Assembly (NCBI GenBank): GCA_009823395.1
Contig: CM020510.1
Location: 18,024,273 to 18,088,272, forward strand
Length of the DNA: 64,000 nt
Source: Thamnaconus septentrionalis
Taxonomy: Eukaryota > Chordata > Actinopteri > Tetraodontiformes > Monacanthidae
Reading direction: 5' to 3'
Part shown: piece after piece, positions 60,739-64,000 of the stretch
How positions within the stretch are numbered: position 1 is the first letter of the stretch
How the letters are laid out: each line of letters begins with the position of its first letter
Position numbers and translations under genes: made by a program
The notes under the pieces: model-generated
What the model was told of the DNA's origin: nothing
Seen by the model: only the letters and a program-made list of their open reading frames with translations
Databases searched by the model: none

Positions 60739-62488
60739 TCAGGAGTCTGTTTCTGTGATGGGTGTCAGCTCCTTGATCCTAGTCTCATCGTGGTGCCTGG
60801 TCAGGACCGGCCGATTGGTGTAAATGTCATCCACGGGGAGGAGGAACGAGACCGATTTTACCTTGGCCCTAAAACATGAGACGAGACACAAATGCTGATG
60901 TGGCGACAAAGCAGGAAAACTGGCTGTGAATGAAAATGTAAGACCATTTTATTGAGGAAAGTGCTCGTGCCAGTGTGTACCTGTTTTTGTGAACGTATTC
61001 CTGCAAGGAGTGCCTGCTGCTAACTTTCCCACCGTTGTCTCCGGCTGAAGAACCAAATATGCTGATAGTGTTATCATGCTGGATTGCATCTTGCAGTCTC
61101 CCCCATCCTGAGTCACTCTGAAGGTTCCCGTCAGGCCTCGCCTCCTTCACGGACACCCCAGTGAGGCCAGTGTTTATGGAGTACCTTCGCACTGTCATGA
61201 CGGTGTTGTCTGCGGAGGAGAAAAACAAAAACAAAACCACTCTATTTATGAGGTCATCGCGGGAGACACGGTGGCGCAGTGGTTAGCGCTGCCGCCTCAC
61301 AGCAAGAAGGTCGTGGGTTCAATGCCACGCCTGGGACCTTTCTGTGTGGAGTTTAAATGTTTCCCTGTGTCTGCGTGGGTTCTCCCCGGGTTCTCCGGCT
61401 TCCTCCCACAGTCCAAAAACATGCATGCGAGGTGAATTGGAAACTCTGAATTGTCCGTAGGTGTGCATGTGAGTGCCAATGGTTGTTTGTCGCTATGTGG
61501 CCCTGCGATTAAGTGGCCGCTTGCCCAGGGTGCCACCCCGCCTTTGTCCCATGAAAGCTGGGAGAGGCTCCAGCAGTATGATGGATGGATGGAGATCATC
61601 ACTTTCAGTGACCCTTGTGGGCGAGTTTGTTCACTCAGTTTTGGATGTGGAAAAACTTGAGTAAATAAAGATGCAATAGATGCAATCAGCTCTTTGACGT
61701 TTTTGAGTACTTTGTATTTGTGTTTATTTGACGCGCCAGAGGGACAACGTCACAGGCGGCAATATAGGACCTGCAAAATCACAGGTTGTTACCACATAAA
61801 CATATCAGGATAATTATTAGCATTATACAATGAATGTTTTCATTTTATGAGCGGTTTCATGTTGCCGCTTGTTGTCTTTGTGGAAGAACGCACAGTGGCT
61901 TTCAGGGGAAATACACACCTTTTGAAAATGCAAATGCAATTAATGCATTTTAGTTGGAAACAAACTATAACAAAGGACATGGAAATTTTAATAGATGCAA
62001 TCACAGTCGTGTGCTTGAATGCAATAAAATCTGTATCAGAATCTGATCTGGCTCCTTCAACTGAAATGCAAAAACGAAACCTGGATGTGTCCCTCAACTT
62101 GTCGGAGCTGCTCTCACACAGGTCAGACAGCTGTGCCAGCCACCACCTGCTGCCTGCCCGGTGCTCACCAACCTTTCAGCTGACGGTCCAGGACGGGCGC
62201 GGACGCGTTCCTCCTCAGGTTGCCGTACGGGTTCTCCACCACCTGCTCCTCCGCCTGGGGCTCCTCGCCCTCCACCCTCTCCTGGCGGTCCTCCTGACCG
62301 CCATCCCCCCGCAGCTCCCGGTTCTCCGCCTCCAGCTTCTTGATCTCCTCCCGCATCTCCAGGACGACGTGCGCCAGGCTGCGCGTGCTGTCCATGCTGC
62401 CGCTGGTGCGCTGCCAGTACCACGGCTTCCCGAACACCGGCGGCCAGTCGTGCCGGAGTAGCTGCTGCTGCTGCTGCGGCTTCAACAT
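60739..62488 (-). CDS. CCDC195-like coiled-coil protein
   Basis: Three exons join in phase: 62173-62488, 60981-61209, 60739-60868, giving 224 residues. The protein starts MLKPQQQQQLLRHDWPPVFG. It has a short coiled coil (LAHVVLEMREEIKKLEAENRELRGD), an acidic Glu-rich stretch, NPYGNLRRNASAPVLDRQL, then TVMTVRRYSI, a Ser/Gly-rich region, SLQEYVHKNR and a conserved-looking KVKSVSFLLPVDDIYTNR near the end. The combination of an EMR-EI-KLE-EN-LR coil, VRRYSI and VSFLLPVD is what I recall for proteins named coiled-coil domain-containing protein 195, whose function is unknown. This was not checked against a database. RRNAS and RRYS resemble basophilic kinase sites (inference). The donor of the first exon (G|GTTGGT) is weak; the stronger GTGAGC four bases on would create a stop codon on joining. 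The ATG at 62488 is the first in frame after a poly-Ser frame. Confidence 0.6.
61262..61600 (+). repeat. SINE-like repeat with tRNA-derived head, near full length
   Basis: It starts with an A-box-like GTGGCGCAGTGGTTAGCGCT and a B-box-like GGTCGTGGGTTCAATGCC, as in tRNA-derived SINEs, and ends in GATGGATGGAG. It is the same family as 11421-11765 and 28997-29147, and sits in the first intron of the ccdc195-like gene. Confidence 0.75.
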
Positions 62489-64000
62489 GCTGCTGCTGCT
62501 GCTGCTCCCCGGGTTTAATGGAGCTCCCTTTCCGCCGCGCTCCTCAATCTCAGCCCAGATCTTGCTCCGGCGGCAGATTATGTCGCCTTTCACCACTTGC
62601 GCGCCTCAAAGGGCTCCGGTGATCAGCGCCCATGGCAAGACTCCAACTATGTTTTATTAATCAGAGGGCCCGGCGTCCGGTTTCGGCAAAATGAAGCAGA
62701 GGTTGGAGATGAACTTGACAAAAAGCGAAGTGGAAAAGCTGTCTGCAACAGTGAGATTTTGTTTCACGTGAAAAAAAGAAGAGAAAAATAAGATAATGTC
62801 TCGGAATTCTGAGAAACAATCTCGCAATTTTGAGAAGATAAATCTTCAGTTTGAGAAAGTTTGTCAATTTTGAGGGATGCCTTGAATTGTCTGAGATTGT
62901 ATCTACATTTTGAGAGGCAAATTTATTATTTGTAAGAAAAAGTGATCAGTGATTTTGTAAGATTTTTCATTTTTTTCCATAACATTTTTGAGATATTTCA
63001 CTTAGCCATTATTTTGAAACGTCGCTTCTGTGACATCAGTGGAAAAAGCCTCCTATTTGAACCTTTTAAGGATCAGGTGTCTTTTTTGTCACCTCCTCCT
63101 GGTGGGCTGCTCTTGTATCAACTGGGATTACACCACAAACTTCTTAAATATTTATCAAATCTTTTAACAAAGATGAATGTGGAATGAAGACAAGGAAAAT
63201 ACTGCCTTTTTGTTGAAGGAGAAATTGACTGAACTCACTGCTGTTCCATTTAGTTATGCATTAACTAATTAACTGATCCATGAATTATCATGCAACAATA
63301 AGGAGATCGGAACAATAAGATGATATCTAACAGAAATGGACCTATACTAGGGTTTAGAGTTCATGTGGCCACTGTGAGACTGAAGCCTTTGAGCAGAGGC
63401 ATCGCTGGCCTCACGAGTTGCATGAATGTGAAACAAAATCAGAGCTATTAACTGCCATTAATGAATAGATCGGAGACATTTTGCCCCCCTGTGACCTGAG
63501 CTGGACGGGACGGGCTGAGAGCAACCTGAGCCCAGCAGAGTCTATGGGCCACGCAGGGCAGCGGAGGAGGGGAAACTCAATCGGCGTCCTGCTTCACAGA
63601 GGGCTGCAGAGGGGAGCGAGGTGAGACTGACGAGGCAGTCAGGAGAAACATCCTTTGGCTGGAAGATGGGGAGGACTGAGAAGAAGAAACCAAATCTGAA
63701 CCCCGCCGGGGCCAACGAGAGTGAAAGACCCGAGGGTGGAAACGTGTCAGCGACCTCGCGGACAAAGGGCCGCGCACGGCACGGCGCCGCCGCCCTCGGC
63801 TGAGGCTCCACGCTCGGCAACACTTAACCTCCTTTTCCACGCGCCGCGCCGCAAACCCCCGAGCCGGGCATCAATAAATAAACAAGCACTCTGCTGCTCC
63901 CTCTCTGCATGGTCAGTAATTATAGCCAACGGCTGGGAGAAGAAAAAAAAAAAAAGTGACACCGGATCCCGCGGAGAAGAGCTCCCAAAGTACGGCCTTA
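62489..64000. other. Right-edge stretch: GC-rich DNA, no supported gene
   Basis: Bases 62489-62700 are probably the 5' leader and promoter of the ccdc195-like gene, with (CTG)n/(AGC)n runs. Bases 62760-63330 are AT-rich with repeated TTTTGAGA/TCTGAGA phrases and no gene. Bases 63480-64000 are GC-rich with many CpGs (for example CCGCGCACGGCACGGCGCCGCCGCC). This last part could be the promoter or first exon of a gene lying mostly outside, but no frame there is convincing. Confidence 0.4.

Noticed and set aside
61262..61330. Possible tRNA gene (A-box and B-box-like sequences)
   Set aside because: The sequence is the head of a dispersed SINE with two sister copies in this window, and no complete cloverleaf can be drawn.
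62094..62461. Several long overlapping frames on both strands in the first ccdc195-like exon
   Set aside because: GC-rich DNA leaves all frames open. Only the coiled-coil frame continues in phase into the next two exons.
63540..63970. Overlapping Arg/Pro-rich frames at the right edge
   Set aside because: This is CpG-rich DNA with all frames open, no splice-consistent exon and no recognised protein; at most it is a promoter region.

Overview
This window is vertebrate nuclear DNA, almost certainly from a teleost and probably a percomorph. The genes are split into short exons with GT-AG introns. There are many CA, AT and trinucleotide microsatellites. The interspersed repeats (a tRNA-headed SINE, small hAT-like and mariner-like elements) look like those of spiny-rayed fish. 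Exons were assigned by reading the sequence, matching splice sites and checking that codon phases join. No database search was possible, so gene names rest on remembered family features and gene order.

Layout from left to right. (1) At the left edge, minus strand, are the signal-peptide exon and a micro-exon of a small membrane protein, probably FXYD-like; the rest lies outside. (2) tmprss13-like, minus, 9131-17404, a type II transmembrane serine protease. (3) il10ra-like, plus, 21323-24734, a class II cytokine receptor. (4) A tiny 81-residue membrane protein, minus, 27613-29249, with a cysteine/lysine-rich tail. (5) tmprss4-like, plus, 35357-44313, a second type II transmembrane serine protease. 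(6) mre11, minus, 46762-52867, the DNA double-strand-break nuclease. (7) cep57, plus, 53547-58592, a coiled-coil centrosome protein, divergent from mre11 across a 679-bp gap. (8) A ccdc195-like coiled-coil protein, minus, 60739-62488. From 62.5 to 64 kb I see a GC-rich end but no supported gene.

The order and strands of tmprss13, il10ra, the small membrane gene and tmprss4 match human 11q23, where SMIM35 sits between IL10RA and TMPRSS4. mre11 and cep57 belong to human 11q21, so this window joins two blocks that are apart in human. The two proteases share domain order (LDLa, SRCR, trypsin-like) and splice phases, as expected of paralogues.

The most notable points are: one extra base in a conserved mre11 exon that shifts the frame; a tmprss13-like gene in which the exon for the chymotrypsin Cys122/Cys136 segment cannot be found; the unusual Cys/Lys-rich micro-protein; several perfect hairpins; and small DNA transposons with clean target-site duplications. 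I found no tRNA or rRNA gene, CRISPR array or other prokaryote-style system.
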